A program made the translations under genes and the position numbers. Shown in pieces: positions 14,559 through 14,858 of a DNA stretch of 14,858 bases. The DNA is taken from positions 1 through 14,858 of the forward strand of contig JANXWW010000156.1 of the NCBI GenBank assembly GCA_025350945.1. The letters are read 5' to 3'. Position 1 is the first letter of the stretch. Every line of letters begins with the position of its first letter. This DNA comes from Burkholderiales bacterium. Lineage in GTDB: Bacteria; Pseudomonadota; Gammaproteobacteria; Burkholderiales; Usitatibacteraceae. Below the pieces are notes generated by a model. The model was not told where the DNA came from. It was given only the letters and a program-made list of their open reading frames with translations, and ran no database searches.

Positions 14559-14732
14559 ATTTCTTCTTGATCGCTCCTAAATTGGTCATGTCTGAAGACC
14601 ATGTTAAGGATGATTTGGGGTGTTGTATTCATGGTGGGATGGCAGCACTGAGCATCATGGCGCGGCATTACATCGGGCCGCCGCAATTGGCATCCTGACG
14701 GTGCCATGTTACGAGGCAGCGCTTCGCCAAGC
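14559..14732. other. Convergent intergenic region between the kinase gene and the 5S rRNA
   Basis: No gene is supported here. Small inverted repeats are present. TGGCATC/GGTGCCA (14688-14694 and 14700-14706) forms a 7-bp stem with one wobble. GCGGC/GCCGC (14662-14666 and 14677-14681) has a 10-nt loop. TGGTC/GACCA lies near 14583-14601. None is followed by a T run on the plus strand, so no intrinsic terminator for the kinase gene was identified. Confidence 0.5.
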
Positions 14733-14765
14733 AAAACGCCCCGACTCGGATGGAGAGGGGGCGTT
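14733..14765 (-). terminator. Rho-independent terminator of the rRNA operon
   Basis: On the minus strand AACGCCCC (14758-14765) pairs with GGGGCGTT (14735-14742) around a 15-nt loop, and the stem runs into TTTT (14733-14736, partly in the stem). It lies about 16 nt after the inferred 3' end of the 5S rRNA, the expected place for the operon terminator. Confidence 0.85.
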
Positions 14766-14781
14766 GTGTTTACAGATGGGT

Positions 14782-14858
14782 CTTGGCGATGACCTACTTT
14801 CGCACGGGTATACCGCACTATCATCGGCGCTACGTCGTTTCACGGTCCTGTTCGGGAT
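14782..14858 (-). rRNA. rrf: 5S ribosomal RNA, 3' part (5' end beyond the window)
   Basis: Read on the minus strand, the sequence begins ATCCCGAACAGGACCGTGAA and continues with GTAGCGCCGATGATAGTGCGG, CCCGTGCGAAAGTAGGTCATCGCCAA in pieces characteristic of 5S rRNA. The CCCGAACAGGACCGTGAAAC and GATGATAGTGCGG forms are those of Betaproteobacteria. The 3' end is set near 14782 from the closing helix strand CATCGCCAAG; the exact end could differ by a few bases. About 40 nt of the 5' side and the rest of the rRNA operon would lie to the right of the window. Confidence 0.93.

Noticed and set aside
14555..14824. 89-codon open frame on the minus strand at the right end
   Set aside because: It overlaps the 5S rRNA and its terminator.

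Overview
The window looks like a piece of a betaproteobacterial chromosome. The right edge carries a partial 5S rRNA with a betaproteobacterial-type sequence. The left part has the fur / bamE-dapB-carA order seen in that class. Placement below class is not possible from the sequence alone. The gene order is reminiscent of Nitrosomonadales-like genomes, but that is an impression. Most genes are ordinary chromosomal ones. No insertion sequence, phage gene, CRISPR array or tRNA was found, and no gene-free stretch exceeds about 230 bases.

Layout, left to right. (1) 28-2531, minus strand: carA (small subunit of carbamoyl-phosphate synthetase), dapB (lysine/peptidoglycan precursor synthesis) and bamE (outer-membrane assembly lipoprotein). 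carA has its own promoter and a terminator-like hairpin in its leader, which suggests attenuation. (2) 2532-4029, plus strand: fur is divergent from bamE, with a 27-bp dyad between them. It is followed closely by a secreted RNase Sa/barnase-type ribonuclease and its barstar-type inhibitor. (3) 4111-8200, minus strand: a DUF3047 lipoprotein gene and putA, the bifunctional proline-to-glutamate enzyme in the short form without a DNA-binding domain. (4) 8279-9462, minus strand: a PA0069-family radical SAM protein whose upstream region holds a near-consensus LexA (SOS) box inside a perfect 18-bp-arm palindrome. (5) 9497-14558: a divergent signalling cassette. On the minus strand are a membrane-anchored protein with a VIT-like domain and a CreD-type inner-membrane protein. 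On the plus strand are a response regulator and a histidine kinase that resemble the two-component pair of the 'proteobacterial dedicated sortase system'. No sortase or LPXTG protein is present in the window. (6) 14733-14858, minus strand: the 3' end of a 5S rRNA gene and its rho-independent terminator, convergent with the kinase gene.

How the parts fit together. The left block is core metabolism plus envelope and iron homeostasis. The RNase/barstar pair is a self-contained toxin-immunity-like unit. The radical SAM gene is probably part of the SOS regulon. The VIT/CreD/two-component group is the most novel-looking part: a putative envelope-stress module in which the kinase and regulator probably control the divergent VIT-creD unit. 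Non-ATG (TTG) starts seem unusually common, with likely TTG starts for carA, the RNase and creD and possibly the kinase, so automated start calls here deserve care.
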